Positions 1 through 6,126 are shown, counted from the first letter of the stretch. The stretch is DNA of 17,957 nucleotides from Rhodospirillales bacterium (GCA_028282185.1 JANQIJ010000059.1:1-17957), one strand, 5' to 3'. Program-made: numbers and translations. Notes: generated by a model not told the origin, from the sequence alone.

Positions 1-90
1 CATGGCACGGTGCCGGGGGTCGGCCACCCGCCCAACCTGCGCGAACCGGACGCGATTGAGGTGATCGATGGCGTTCTTGCCCGCGTCTGA
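1..90 (+). CDS. C-terminal end of probable alpha/beta hydrolase (partial)
   Basis: The first reading frame is open from base 1 and ends at a TGA at 88-90, giving 29 codons of a protein that starts outside the window. The translation runs through VPGVGHPPNLREPD and ends in VIDGVLARV. This matches the usual end of alpha/beta-fold hydrolases, where the catalytic His lies in a GxGHxPxLxxP motif followed by a last helix; the His of GVGH would be that residue. The frame overlaps the start of the dehydratase gene by 23 bp, so the two are probably co-transcribed and translationally coupled. The substrate cannot be told from this fragment. Confidence 0.6.
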   Translation, partial: HGTVPGVGHPPNLREPDAIEVIDGVLARV

Positions 91-1084
91 CGTCCTGCCC
101 TACGGCGACGTGGAACAGGCGGCCGGAGCGATTGCCGGCGTCGCCCGGCGCACGCCGCGTTTGGAAAGCACGCTGCTCAACGAACAACTCGGTTGCCGCC
201 TGCGGATCAAGGCAGAACCGTTGCAGGTCACGGGCTCGTTCAAGTTCCGGGGCGCCTACAACTCAATCGCCGCCATTCCGGATGAGCACCGGGCTGCCGG
301 CGTGGTCGCTTATTCATCGGGAAATCACGCCCAGGGCGTCGCCGCCGCGGCCCATTTGGCCGGCATTCCGGCGGCGATCTTGATGCCCGAGGACGCGCCG
401 GCGACCAAGATCGAATTGACCAGGGCCTGGGGCGCGGAGGTCATCACCTTCAATCGCTATACGGACAACCGCGAGGAGATGGGCCGGGATCTGCAGGCAA
501 AGCGCGGTGCAACGCTGATCAAGCCCTATGACGCGGTCTTGACCATGGCGGGGCAAGGTACCTTGGCCAAGGAGGCGCTCGAGGACTGCGCCCGGGACGA
601 TTGGCAGGTCGATGCCTTTCTGTGCCCTTGCGGCGGCGGCGGTCTGACGGCCGGCTGCGCCACGGCGGTCGAGGCGCTTTCGTCGAGGACCCAGGTCTTT
701 CCCGTCGAACCGAACGGTTTCGACGACACGACCCGGTCCTTGAGCGCCGGAACGCTTTTGGAAAACGATCCGGCGGCGCGCTCAATCTGCGACTCACTGC
801 TGGCCCCGACCCCGGGGGACCTGACTTTCGCCGTCAATCGCGAACGGACGACCACAGGCCTGGTGGTCAGCGATGACGAAGCCATGGCGGCGATGGCCGC
901 AGCCTTCAAGTATCTCAAGCTGGTGGTCGAACCCGGCGGGGCGGTTGCTTTGGCCGCCGTGTTGACGGGGAAACTGCCGGTCGCCGGGCGAAACCTATTG
1001 GTTGTTTGTTCCGGCGGAAACACCGATGCGGGTGTGTTTGCCCAAGCCATCGGCCGGGCGGCAGCTCAAGGCGAATTGACCTGA
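68..1084 (+). CDS. PLP-dependent threonine/serine dehydratase family protein
   Basis: A 338-residue fold-type II PLP enzyme of the threonine dehydratase / serine racemase / hydroxyaspartate ammonia-lyase group. Lys59 in GSFKFRGAYN is the expected Schiff-base lysine. SSGNHAQG (83-90) is the substrate loop, the Gly run at 189-192 is the phosphate-binding loop, and VEPGGA (287-292) and CSGGN (314-318) are the usual C-terminal landmarks. It probably deaminates threonine, serine or a related hydroxy-amino acid to a 2-oxo acid in the cytoplasm. The length equals the catalytic domain alone; there is no C-terminal ACT regulatory domain, so isoleucine-type feedback is not expected and a catabolic role is more likely than ilvA. 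The ATG at 68 lies inside the end of the upstream hydrolase gene. It is convergent with the bactofilin gene across a 24-bp gap. Exact substrate is uncertain. Confidence 0.87.
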   Translation: MAFLPASDVLPYGDVEQAAGAIAGVARRTPRLESTLLNEQLGCRLRIKAEPLQVTGSFKFRGAYNSIAAIPDEHRAAGVVAYSSGNHAQGVAAAAHLAGIPAAILMPEDAPATKIELTRAWGAEVITFNRYTDNREEMGRDLQAKRGATLIKPYDAVLTMAGQGTLAKEALEDCARDDWQVDAFLCPCGGGGLTAGCATAVEALSSRTQVFPVEPNGFDDTTRSLSAGTLLENDPAARSICDSLLAPTPGDLTFAVNRERTTTGLVVSDDEAMAAMAAAFKYLKLVVEPGGAVALAAVLTGKLPVAGRNLLVVCSGGNTDAGVFAQAIGRAAAQGELT

Positions 1085-1108
1085 GAAACAAGCGCGCCGG
1101 CCGGACGC

Positions 1109-1564
1109 CTATTCCGCGGCGGCGGGCGTCGGCTTGACCGTGCCCACGGCGGCACCCCCGGCCGTCTTCTTGACCGCGTCCAAGTCCTTTTTCTCGACCA
1201 GACGCTTGCAGTGTCCTTCGAGAAAGGCGCCGTTTTCGATGGCCAGATCTTCATGCAGAATGTCCCCGGTGACCCGCGCCGACCGTGCAAGCGTCACCGA
1301 TCGAGCCTTGATCTGGCCGTTAATCGTACCGTGAACCTGGACCTTGTCGGAAACGATCTCACCCTTGATGTTGGCCGTCTCACCGACAAGTAAGCTCTTC
1401 GTGCGGATATCTCCATCGACCGTGCCATCGATTTGGATTTCGCCCTCTGACGTCAAATCGCCGATGATCCGAAGATCGGCGGAAATGATCGACGGACCCG
1501 CCGCTTTGGCCGTGGTTTGAGGGGCGCTTTGATTGCTCGACCCCTTACTTGTCTTTGAAAACAT
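1109..1564 (-). CDS. bactofilin (polymer-forming cytoskeletal protein)
   Basis: A 151-residue protein with the bactofilin layout: a short polar, probably disordered N-terminus (1-24), a core of short repeating beta-strand turns rich in G-x-I/V at about 25-122 (GDLTSEGEIQIDGTVDGDI, then KGEIVSDKVQVHGTINGQI), and a polar Ala-rich tail. Bactofilins self-assemble into non-polar filaments through this right-handed beta-helix and place cell-wall enzymes at the membrane. The ATG at 1564 has AGGA about 6 bases upstream and lies inside the 3' end of the M23 peptidase gene (20-bp overlap), so the two are surely one transcript. Bactofilin next to an M23 peptidase is a known pairing in shape control. I do not assign bacA/bacB/ccmA. 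Confidence 0.9.
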   Translation of the reverse strand: MFSKTSKGSSNQSAPQTTAKAAGPSIISADLRIIGDLTSEGEIQIDGTVDGDIRTKSLLVGETANIKGEIVSDKVQVHGTINGQIKARSVTLARSARVTGDILHEDLAIENGAFLEGHCKRLVEKKDLDAVKKTAGGAAVGTVKPTPAAAE

Positions 1565-2873
1565 ATTTTCCTGCCCTGATGAACTTCATCGGGTTCATCG
1601 GCTTTCCGTTGAAAACCACCTCGTAGTGGAGGTGCGGACCGGTGCTCCGGCCCGTATTGCCCAAAAGACCGACTTTCTCATGGAACTTCACGTCCTGGCC
1701 TTTCTTGACCAGAATCTTGTGGAGGTGTCCGTAGCGAGTCTTCAGCCCCATGCCGTGATCGACCTCGACCAGACGGCCATACCGCCCTTTCCACCCGGCG
1801 AAAGTCACCTTGCCGGCGGCGGTCGAATAGATCTTGGACTTCAACGGCCCGCCCAGATCAATGCCGTAATGGGCGGCCCAACGTTTGGTGATCGGGTCAC
1901 GGCGTTTGCCGAAACTGGAGGTGATGTAGTAGGTCGGCATGGGCGCGGCGAGCGGCACGCGGGTCATGGAAACCTGCAAAGATTCCAATCTGTTAAGATT
2001 GCGGTCCAGGTTTGCCAACTCGACCTTCAAATCGTCCGCCGGCAAGCCGTCCGGGCGAACCGGAATGAACGGACCGCCCTTGCCGGCGTCGCTCCCGGCA
2101 TCCGTCAGGCCGAGGAAGCGGTCGACGTCGAGTCCGGTCAATCCGATGATGTTTTCAAGGCCGGCGATCTGATCGCCGGCGCGCTCGTTCATCCGTTGGA
2201 TGACTTCGCCTTCCGTATTCTGCAATTCCTGCAAGCGGTCGGTCAGCTCATCGACCCGATTGCGCATGCGGTTCGAATCGTTTCGCGCCTGATTGCGTTC
2301 GCGCATCACGACGTGAAGATCGGATTCGACCGCGTTCAGATTGTCTTTCAAGGCGAAGTTGCGCCCGGACAGCGACTGCATCTCGTTTTCCAGGGCCGCC
2401 AATTGTTCTTTCAACCGTTCGCGGGCGCTGGTCACCTGTTCACGCTCCGCCGCGGTGATTTCCAGGCGGCGCGAAACCGAGCTGAGATTGCGCTGCAACT
2501 GGGCGTTCTTCTCGACGAGCCCCAACATCAGGGAATGATTCTCTTCGAGATCACGGGTGATCGAAGCAAACTTTCGCTGGTATTCGGCGACTTCGTTGAG
2601 CAACGAACGATAGGCCAAGCGGGCGCCGGCGATCTCGTTGTCCTTGTCGCGCAGAACGCGATCGTGCAGGACGAAACTAACCGACGTGAAGGTGCTCCAA
2701 GAAAACACCGCGACGAAAGCGAAGGTCATGCCCATCTGCATCGCCTTGGTCAGGCGGAAATAGGACACCTTGCCATCGGTGCGAACGACGAACTGCCGTT
2801 CGGGGAATACTCTGTCAATGAACTGGCGGAATCGACCCGGTCGGTTAAGGTCGTATGGTCCCCGTCTTGGCAT
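1545..2873 (-). CDS. M23 family peptidoglycan metallopeptidase with coiled coil
   Basis: A 442-residue membrane-anchored endopeptidase. A basic cytoplasmic N-terminus (1-40) is followed by one membrane segment at about 45-70, a long heptad-like coiled coil at about 75-235, a linker, and a C-terminal LytM/M23 domain from about 310. The zinc site looks intact: HxxxD at His335-Asp339, His383, and HxH at His414-His416, so this should be an active zinc peptidase cutting peptide cross-links, unlike EnvC-type inactive homologues. The ATG at 2873 follows GGAAGGAAAC, a good ribosome site. The bactofilin gene overlaps its 3' end, which suggests that the filament localises this enzyme. A 14-bp tandem duplication lies just upstream of the start. 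Confidence 0.9.
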   Translation of the reverse strand: MPRRGPYDLNRPGRFRQFIDRVFPERQFVVRTDGKVSYFRLTKAMQMGMTFAFVAVFSWSTFTSVSFVLHDRVLRDKDNEIAGARLAYRSLLNEVAEYQRKFASITRDLEENHSLMLGLVEKNAQLQRNLSSVSRRLEITAAEREQVTSARERLKEQLAALENEMQSLSGRNFALKDNLNAVESDLHVVMRERNQARNDSNRMRNRVDELTDRLQELQNTEGEVIQRMNERAGDQIAGLENIIGLTGLDVDRFLGLTDAGSDAGKGGPFIPVRPDGLPADDLKVELANLDRNLNRLESLQVSMTRVPLAAPMPTYYITSSFGKRRDPITKRWAAHYGIDLGGPLKSKIYSTAAGKVTFAGWKGRYGRLVEVDHGMGLKTRYGHLHKILVKKGQDVKFHEKVGLLGNTGRSTGPHLHYEVVFNGKPMNPMKFIRAGKYVFKDK

Positions 2874-2888
2874 GCCCCCTGTTTCCTT

Positions 2889-2916
2889 CCCTAATCTCTG
2901 AGCCCTAATCTCTGAG
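2889..2916. repeat. perfect 14-bp tandem duplication
   Basis: CCCTAATCTCTGAG occurs at 2889-2902 and again directly at 2903-2916. It sits 16-43 bp upstream of the M23 peptidase start, in the expected leader or promoter region on the minus strand. It could be a recent slippage duplication or a double protein-binding site. Confidence 0.85.
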
Positions 2917-2921
2917 CATTG

Positions 2922-2950
2922 TTACAAGTTATTGTTTTTCAATATTGTAA
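2922..2950. repeat. AT-rich inverted repeat upstream of M23 peptidase gene
   Basis: TTACAA (2922-2927) pairs with TTGTAA (2945-2950), and inside it TATTG (2930-2934) pairs with CAATA (2940-2944) around a TTTTT loop. The arms are interrupted only by two extra bases on one side. It lies about 50-75 bp upstream of the M23 start, so an operator or part of the promoter is plausible; no convincing -10/-35 pair could be fixed. Confidence 0.5.
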
Positions 2951-2969
2951 GACCCGATTTAAGACCCGA
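2948..2969. repeat. 10-bp direct repeat with 12-bp period
   Basis: TAAGACCCGA is present at 2948-2957 and 2960-2969, separated by TT. Its start overlaps the inverted repeat upstream. Short, but a second independent direct duplication within 60 bp of the first. Confidence 0.6.
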
Positions 2970-2988
2970 GCCGCTTCCATTCAGAGAA

Positions 2989-3166
2989 TGCCGCCTTGGC
3001 CGAATACGGGTTCATGCCTCGGCCGGGCGGCACCCAGAGAGCTCACCAGAAAATTCCAGTCTTGCCCGACCGCCCCGACGATGGTTTGGCGGACGGTTGG
3101 TAACCGGGATTTTCCCTGTCTCGGGGAACCTGCGCCATCGTGGAAGGTATAGGGAAGGTCGATACC
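2989..3166. other. gene-free structured region, candidate RNA element
   Basis: The 2874-3246 gap carries no credible gene. Its central part is unusually pair-rich. TGCCGCC (2989-2995) plus GGCCGA (2998-3003) pair with TCGGCC (3019-3024) plus GGCGGCA (3026-3032). GAAAATTCC (3049-3057) pairs with GGGATTTTC (3106-3114) with one U-G, enclosing CCG-A-CCGCC (3066-3074) paired with GGCGG-A-CGG (3088-3096). The loop of that hairpin contains ACGATGG (3078-3084), an exact complement of CCATCGT (3135-3141), which would form a pseudoknot. GGTAT/ATACC (3146-3150, 3162-3166) adds a short stem. It could be a leader of pgpA (+), a leader of the M23 gene (-), or a small RNA. I match it to no known class. Confidence 0.4.
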
Positions 3167-3246
3167 GTTCAAGTCTCGTTTTGCGCCAACCAGGGCGTTC
3201 TTTTTCTGTGGATGCGCGGCACCGTCAAATGACCTAAGTTTGCGTG

Positions 3247-3792
3247 ATGACGGGATCATTGCCTCACCCCGATATGCAGGACCCCGCGGGGGCCGAAAAG
3301 GGCCCGCCGGCGCTTGGCGTGAAGCGGCCTCGGGGGTTGCGGCTCGTGGCCACTTGGTTCGGCCTGGGGCTGTCGCCTTTGGCACCCGGGACAATGGGTT
3401 CGCTGGGCGCCCTTCCCTTTGCCTGGGTGATCGTTGATCTGGGTGGTTGGCAGAGTTTGGCGGCTGCCAGTTTGGTCGCCGCGCTTGCCGGTCTTTGGGT
3501 GACCAATGCTTTGCTTGCCATGACAGAGAATTCTGGCGACGACAAGGACCCGTCCTGGATCGTGATCGACGAAGTCGCCGGTCAGTGGATTGCGCTCCTT
3601 CCCGCGGCCTTGGACCCGGTCTTGTTCGCCGTCGGGTTCGCGGCGTTTCGCCTGTTCGACGTGTGGAAACCCTGGCCCGTCAACTGGGCCGACCGGGAAT
3701 TGCCCGGCGCCTGGGGGGTGATGATCGACGACCTGATCGCCGGGGGCTATGCCGCATTGTGCGTTTATGGCGCGGCGCAGTTGATGGGATGA
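3247..3792 (+). CDS. pgpA: phosphatidylglycerophosphatase A (PgpA)
   Basis: A 181-residue inner-membrane enzyme that dephosphorylates phosphatidylglycerophosphate to phosphatidylglycerol in phospholipid synthesis. With residue 1 at the GTG at 3244, the family blocks are GLGLSPLAPGTMGSLGALP (40-58), the acidic DPSWIVIDEVAGQW (102-115), and FRLFDVWKPWPV followed by GVMIDDLIAGG (135-168), with several hydrophobic membrane stretches between them. The Asp/Glu residues of the second and third blocks are the expected metal-binding set. The start is uncertain: GTG 3244, ATG 3247 and ATG 3274 are all in frame and none has a clear ribosome site. The first 30 residues are polar and poorly conserved, so a shorter protein is possible. 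It overlaps the next gene by ATGA. Confidence 0.9.
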   Translation: MTGSLPHPDMQDPAGAEKGPPALGVKRPRGLRLVATWFGLGLSPLAPGTMGSLGALPFAWVIVDLGGWQSLAAASLVAALAGLWVTNALLAMTENSGDDKDPSWIVIDEVAGQWIALLPAALDPVLFAVGFAAFRLFDVWKPWPVNWADRELPGAWGVMIDDLIAGGYAALCVYGAAQLMG

Positions 3793-4274
3793 CGGGCATG
3801 CGGGATCTAGCAAAACAAGTGATCGACGACTATGCGGCGGCGGAACTGACCGTCGCCACCGCCGAAAGCTGCACCGGCGGCCTGATCGCCGGTGCCTTGA
3901 CCGATGTCGCCGGATCCTCCGCCGTCGTCGATCGGGGCTTCGTGACCTATTCCAACGAAGCCAAGGTCGCGATGCTCGGCGTGCCGATGGAACTGATCGA
4001 TACCCACGGCGCGGTCAGCGAACCAGTCGCCCGCGCCATGGTCCAGGGCGCCCTGGCGAACGCTCCCGTGGATTGCGCCGTCGCCGTCACCGGGATCGCC
4101 GGACCCGGTGGAGGTTCGGTGGAAAAGCCGGTCGGCCTCGTCCATTTGGCCGCGGCGCGGCGGGAGGGCGCAGGCGTCCTCCTTGACCGGCGGGTCTTTC
4201 CCGGTGACCGCAACGCCGTGCGCGAAGCCACCGTTCGCCGGGCGCTGGAGATGCTGTTGGAAGTTTCCGGCTAG
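3789..4274 (+). CDS. pncC: CinA C-terminal domain / nicotinamide-nucleotide amidase family protein
   Basis: A 161-residue stand-alone CinA C-terminal domain. It has AESCTGGLIAGALTDVAGSS at 25-44, FVTYSNEAK (51-59) and VTGIAGPGGGSVEKPVGLV (100-118), the three signature blocks of the PncC family, which deamidates nicotinamide mononucleotide to nicotinate mononucleotide in pyridine-nucleotide salvage. The N-terminal molybdopterin-binding-like domain of full CinA is absent, as in E. coli PncC. The ATG at 3789 overlaps the pgpA stop as ATGA, indicating translational coupling; an ATG at 3798 is a second possible start. It is convergent with the COQ10-like gene. The family assignment is secure; the activity is inferred from the family. 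Confidence 0.88.
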   Translation: MTGMRDLAKQVIDDYAAAELTVATAESCTGGLIAGALTDVAGSSAVVDRGFVTYSNEAKVAMLGVPMELIDTHGAVSEPVARAMVQGALANAPVDCAVAVTGIAGPGGGSVEKPVGLVHLAAARREGAGVLLDRRVFPGDRNAVREATVRRALEMLLEVSG

Positions 4275-4376
4275 AGCGTGTCATGTCTAGATTGAAACGG
4301 TTGAGATCGGCAGGCCGGCCTTCCTAGCCAGCGAACCGGAAGCGGCGAAAATCAATGCTTGAGAAAAACGGATACT

Positions 4377-4817
4377 CTAACGGCCGTAAAGGTCGTCGGC
4401 ACGGGCCTCGAAGGCATTGACCATCTTCATCACGGCTTCGTTGAAAACCATGGAAATGGCCGACTGAAGAATTTTCGAGCGAAACTCGAAATCGACAAAA
4501 AAATCGACATCGCATTCGCGGCCGTCTTCGGCCGGAATGAAAACCCAATGATTTTTCAGATACCTGAAAGGGCCGTCCGTATACTCGACATCGATCCGCA
4601 ATCCGGGCTGGTCAAGCGACACTCGAGAAGTGAACTTCTCTCGGAAAACCTTGAAACCAATCACCATGTCGGCGACCAGCAGGGTTTCCGACTTCTCACG
4701 AATGCGGGTCATCAGGCACCAGGGCAGGAACTCCGGGTATCTCTCGACCCCGGCGACGAGATCGAACATCTTCACCGGCGGATAAGCCAAGCGGCGGATT
4801 TCAGCATGGGTCGGCAT
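4377..4817 (-). CDS. COQ10 / RatA-type START-domain (SRPBCC) protein, ubiquinone-binding
   Basis: A 146-residue single-domain protein opening with MPTHAEIRRLAYPPVKMFDLV and VERYPEFLPWC, the hallmark start of the COQ10/RatA family, followed by beta-strands that would form the lipid-binding cup and a long C-terminal helix (from about 116). Relatives bind coenzyme Q and help respiration. The frame is open up to 4910, but the conserved protein begins exactly at the ATG at 4817, so the upstream 31 codons are not counted; the ribosome site there is weak. In many alphaproteobacteria this gene directly follows lipA. Here 2.8 kb of accessory DNA lies between them, so it needs its own promoter within 4818-5000. 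The RatA toxin label sometimes given to this family is not supported by any antitoxin neighbour. Confidence 0.88.
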   Translation of the reverse strand: MPTHAEIRRLAYPPVKMFDLVAGVERYPEFLPWCLMTRIREKSETLLVADMVIGFKVFREKFTSRVSLDQPGLRIDVEYTDGPFRYLKNHWVFIPAEDGRECDVDFFVDFEFRSKILQSAISMVFNEAVMKMVNAFEARADDLYGR

Positions 4818-5006
4818 GGCGGGACTTATGACCTTGACGAAACCAGCTTGTCTAGCCTCCATACCTGTCGTGGCGATCAGGATTGACTGGCGGCGATCCC
4901 CGTCCGGCACGAATCGTCTACTAGGATTCTACGCTCTAACTGTGGGCGAGACGGTGTACAGGATGTGGAAAAGAGCCATTGAATTCCGTGAGGCAAAGGT
5001 CTAGTG

Positions 5007-5094
5007 TCACCTTGATCCGAAGGTGATAACCCTTTGTCTTAAAAGGGAATTGCCTGCCTCATGGCGGGCGCTGTGGCCCACTGGCAAATGCCAG
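5007..5094. repeat. cluster of four consecutive stem-loops
   Basis: Four hairpins follow each other with almost no spacing. TCACCTT/AAGGTGA (5007-5013, 5020-5026, 6-base loop). CCCTTT/AAAGGG (5030-5035, 5042-5047, 6-base loop). GCCTGCC/GGCGGGC (5052-5058, 5063-5069, 4-base loop, one G-U). CTGGC/GCCAG (5081-5085, 5090-5094, 4-base loop). Possible readings are a small structured RNA of about 90 nt, a long leader of the peptidase gene, or the remains of a recombination or attachment site at the island edge. No tRNA shape fits. Confidence 0.5.
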
Positions 5095-5110
5095 ACTTAG
5101 AGTTTTCAGG

Positions 5111-5148
5111 TGACACGACATACAACATGTTGTGTCATAGCTGTGTCA
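5111..5148. promoter_or_regulatory. palindrome and GTGTCA repeats upstream of ImmA/IrrE gene (possible operator)
   Basis: ACAACATGTTGT at 5122-5133 is a perfect 12-bp palindrome. TGACAC (5111-5116) and GTGTCA (5132-5137) flank it as inverted words, and GTGTCA recurs at 5143-5148. A further GTGTCA is at 5004-5009. The cluster lies 85-120 bp upstream of the peptidase start, a plausible place for a regulator to bind. No cognate repressor gene is present in the window. Confidence 0.4.
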
Positions 5149-5193
5149 TTGCGCGCACGTTAAAGGGGAGCGGAGCGCCTGTATAGCGACATT

Positions 5194-5218
5194 GGGTGGT
5201 TGATTAGGGTGGTTGATT
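5194..5218. repeat. 12-bp tandem repeat before the peptidase ribosome site
   Basis: GGGTGGTTGATT occurs at 5194-5205 and 5207-5218, one base apart, immediately upstream of the AGGGGGAGAGG ribosome site at 5221-5231. It may be a slippage product; it lies in the probable leader of the mRNA. Confidence 0.75.
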
Positions 5219-5232
5219 GCAGGGGGAGAGGC

Positions 5233-6021
5233 ATGGCGTTGGAAAGCAAAACCATGGGTGATGATACCAATACCAAGCAGAATGTGAAGTCATCGCCCAA
5301 AGGAATTCGTCCATGCAACCTCAGCCCGGATGAGATCATCAAGTGGGCGGTAGAGGCGCGTGAAATCTTCGACCGCAGGGCGGCGCGAGAGGAAGACACA
5401 GCCGGGCCGGGGCCGGATCGGAACAACCTGTCCGCCGATGAATTGCTCCTCCTGTCTGAAAGTGACAGCAGTCGAGGCTTTCTCGAACAGTTCGAAGCCG
5501 TGATCGAATCCATGGGCGGCCGGATTGAAGAAAAACCCCTGTTTTCCGAAGAGGGTCGCGGCGGCGGCGCCATTCGGGTTCACGGTAACGGAGATTTCAC
5601 GATCTATCACCTGGACGGCGACGGCCCGACCATGCGCCTTTGGAACATCGCTCATGAATTGGGGCATTATTATTTGCACGTTTACGACGGCCAAAAATCT
5701 TTTTTTGCTAAACAGTTAGGCGATTCTGACGAGGCAGGGCTGGACGACGAAGAGAAACAGGCGAGCGACGAAGCCAACAATCAAGCCGATTACTTTGCCG
5801 CGGCCTTTTTGATGCCGCCGGATCGTTTTCGAGCGGCCAAAGCAGCACTTGCACAAGACGGGGATGGGCCGAGGAACGAACGGGAGCGTTACGCGCTGCT
5901 GGCGAAAAAGTTCGGAGTATGGCCGGTGCTGGTTAGACAGTGGGATGAACTGCTAACGCAGGCCGAGACTGATTCTCAGGAAATTTCTCTGCACGTGGGC
6001 ACCGCCGCCGCCATGCGGTAA
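5233..6021 (+). CDS. ImmA/IrrE family zinc metallopeptidase
   Basis: A 262-residue protein. The ATG at 5233 is preceded by AGGGGGAGAGG, a strong ribosome site, so the short in-frame extension to 5200 is not used. The zinc motif HELGH is at 141-145 in WNIAHELGHYYLH, and the second family block, QADYFAAAFLMPPDRF, is at 184-199. Relatives cleave regulatory proteins: ImmA cuts the ICEBs1 repressor, IrrE/PprI cuts DdrO. Residues 1-65 are polar, 66-130 form the N-terminal part of the domain, and 220-240 a C-terminal helix. There is no helix-turn-helix and no XRE repressor gene beside it, so its substrate is unknown. The usual Glu three residues before the Ala of the second block is Asn182; Glu180 is the nearest acidic residue. 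The next gene in the same direction is a class III cyclase. Base composition is less GC-rich than the flanking operons. Confidence 0.85.
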   Translation: MALESKTMGDDTNTKQNVKSSPKGIRPCNLSPDEIIKWAVEAREIFDRRAAREEDTAGPGPDRNNLSADELLLLSESDSSRGFLEQFEAVIESMGGRIEEKPLFSEEGRGGGAIRVHGNGDFTIYHLDGDGPTMRLWNIAHELGHYYLHVYDGQKSFFAKQLGDSDEAGLDDEEKQASDEANNQADYFAAAFLMPPDRFRAAKAALAQDGDGPRNERERYALLAKKFGVWPVLVRQWDELLTQAETDSQEISLHVGTAAAMR

Positions 6022-6026
6022 AGAGA

Positions 6027-6040
6027 CACTTAGCTAAGTG
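6027..6040. repeat. perfect 14-bp palindrome after ImmA/IrrE stop
   Basis: CACTTAGCTAAGTG is self-complementary over all 14 bases and starts 6 bp after the peptidase stop codon. As RNA it would give only a 5-bp stem with a 4-base loop and no U run, so an operator is a better reading than a terminator. It lies just upstream of the putative -35 box of the cyclase gene. Confidence 0.6.
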
Positions 6041-6045
6041 ACTTC

Positions 6046-6075
6046 TTGATACCTCTACACCTGTTTGCTTAGACT
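6046..6075 (+). promoter_or_regulatory. putative sigma-70-type promoter for the cyclase gene
   Basis: TTGATA (6046-6051, 5 of 6 bases of the -35 consensus) is followed after 18 bp by TAGACT (6070-6075, 4 of 6 of the -10 consensus). Transcription would start near 6082, just before the 19-bp palindrome and about 40 bp upstream of the coding start. Alphaproteobacterial promoters are loose, so this is a candidate only. Confidence 0.35.
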
Positions 6076-6084
6076 CTTTGCGTT

Positions 6085-6103
6085 GATCGCCAAATTGGCG
6101 ATC
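6085..6103. promoter_or_regulatory. 19-bp near-perfect operator-like palindrome before the cyclase gene
   Basis: GATCGCCAA-A-TTGGCGATC has two exact 9-bp arms around one central base. It sits at or just after the inferred transcription start and ends 14-23 bp before the possible start codons. A one-base loop makes it poor as an RNA hairpin, so a dimeric DNA-binding repressor site is the best reading. A control by a repressor that the neighbouring ImmA/IrrE peptidase destroys is possible but is inference. Confidence 0.55.
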
Positions 6104-6126
6104 CCTTACGCCTGAGGGTGAATATC

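Larger units (their letters stand above)
4818..5232. other. gene-free stretch between COQ10-like gene and ImmA/IrrE gene
   Basis: About 415 bp without a credible gene. It must hold divergent promoters for the COQ10-like gene (-) and the peptidase gene (+), but I could not fix a -10/-35 pair for either. It contains four adjacent hairpins (5007-5094), four GTGTCA/TGACAC words between 5004 and 5148, a 12-bp palindrome and a 12-bp tandem repeat, listed separately. The left end of the accessory insert is probably within 4920-5005. Confidence 0.6.

Noticed and set aside
1533..2894. 453-codon open frame on plus across the M23 peptidase gene
   Set aside because: Codon-mirror of the minus gene; no recognisable motif, while the minus frame has the full M23 site.
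2981..3394. 137-codon open frame on minus in the pgpA leader
   Set aside because: Overlaps the start of pgpA, rich in Arg/Pro/Ala, no motif or ribosome site.
4377..4817. RatA toxin of a type II toxin-antitoxin system
   Set aside because: The family name is shared, but there is no adjacent antitoxin and the context is the lipA-COQ10 neighbourhood; a ubiquinone-binding role is more likely.
4816..5004. 62-codon open frame on plus upstream of the island
   Set aside because: No ribosome site or family resemblance; begins inside the start of the COQ10-like gene on the other strand.
4960..5095. tRNA or tmRNA fragment on minus strand around the CCCTTTTAAGAC hairpin
   Set aside because: The stem lengths, loop size and absence of a GGTTCGAATCC-type arm do not fit a tRNA.
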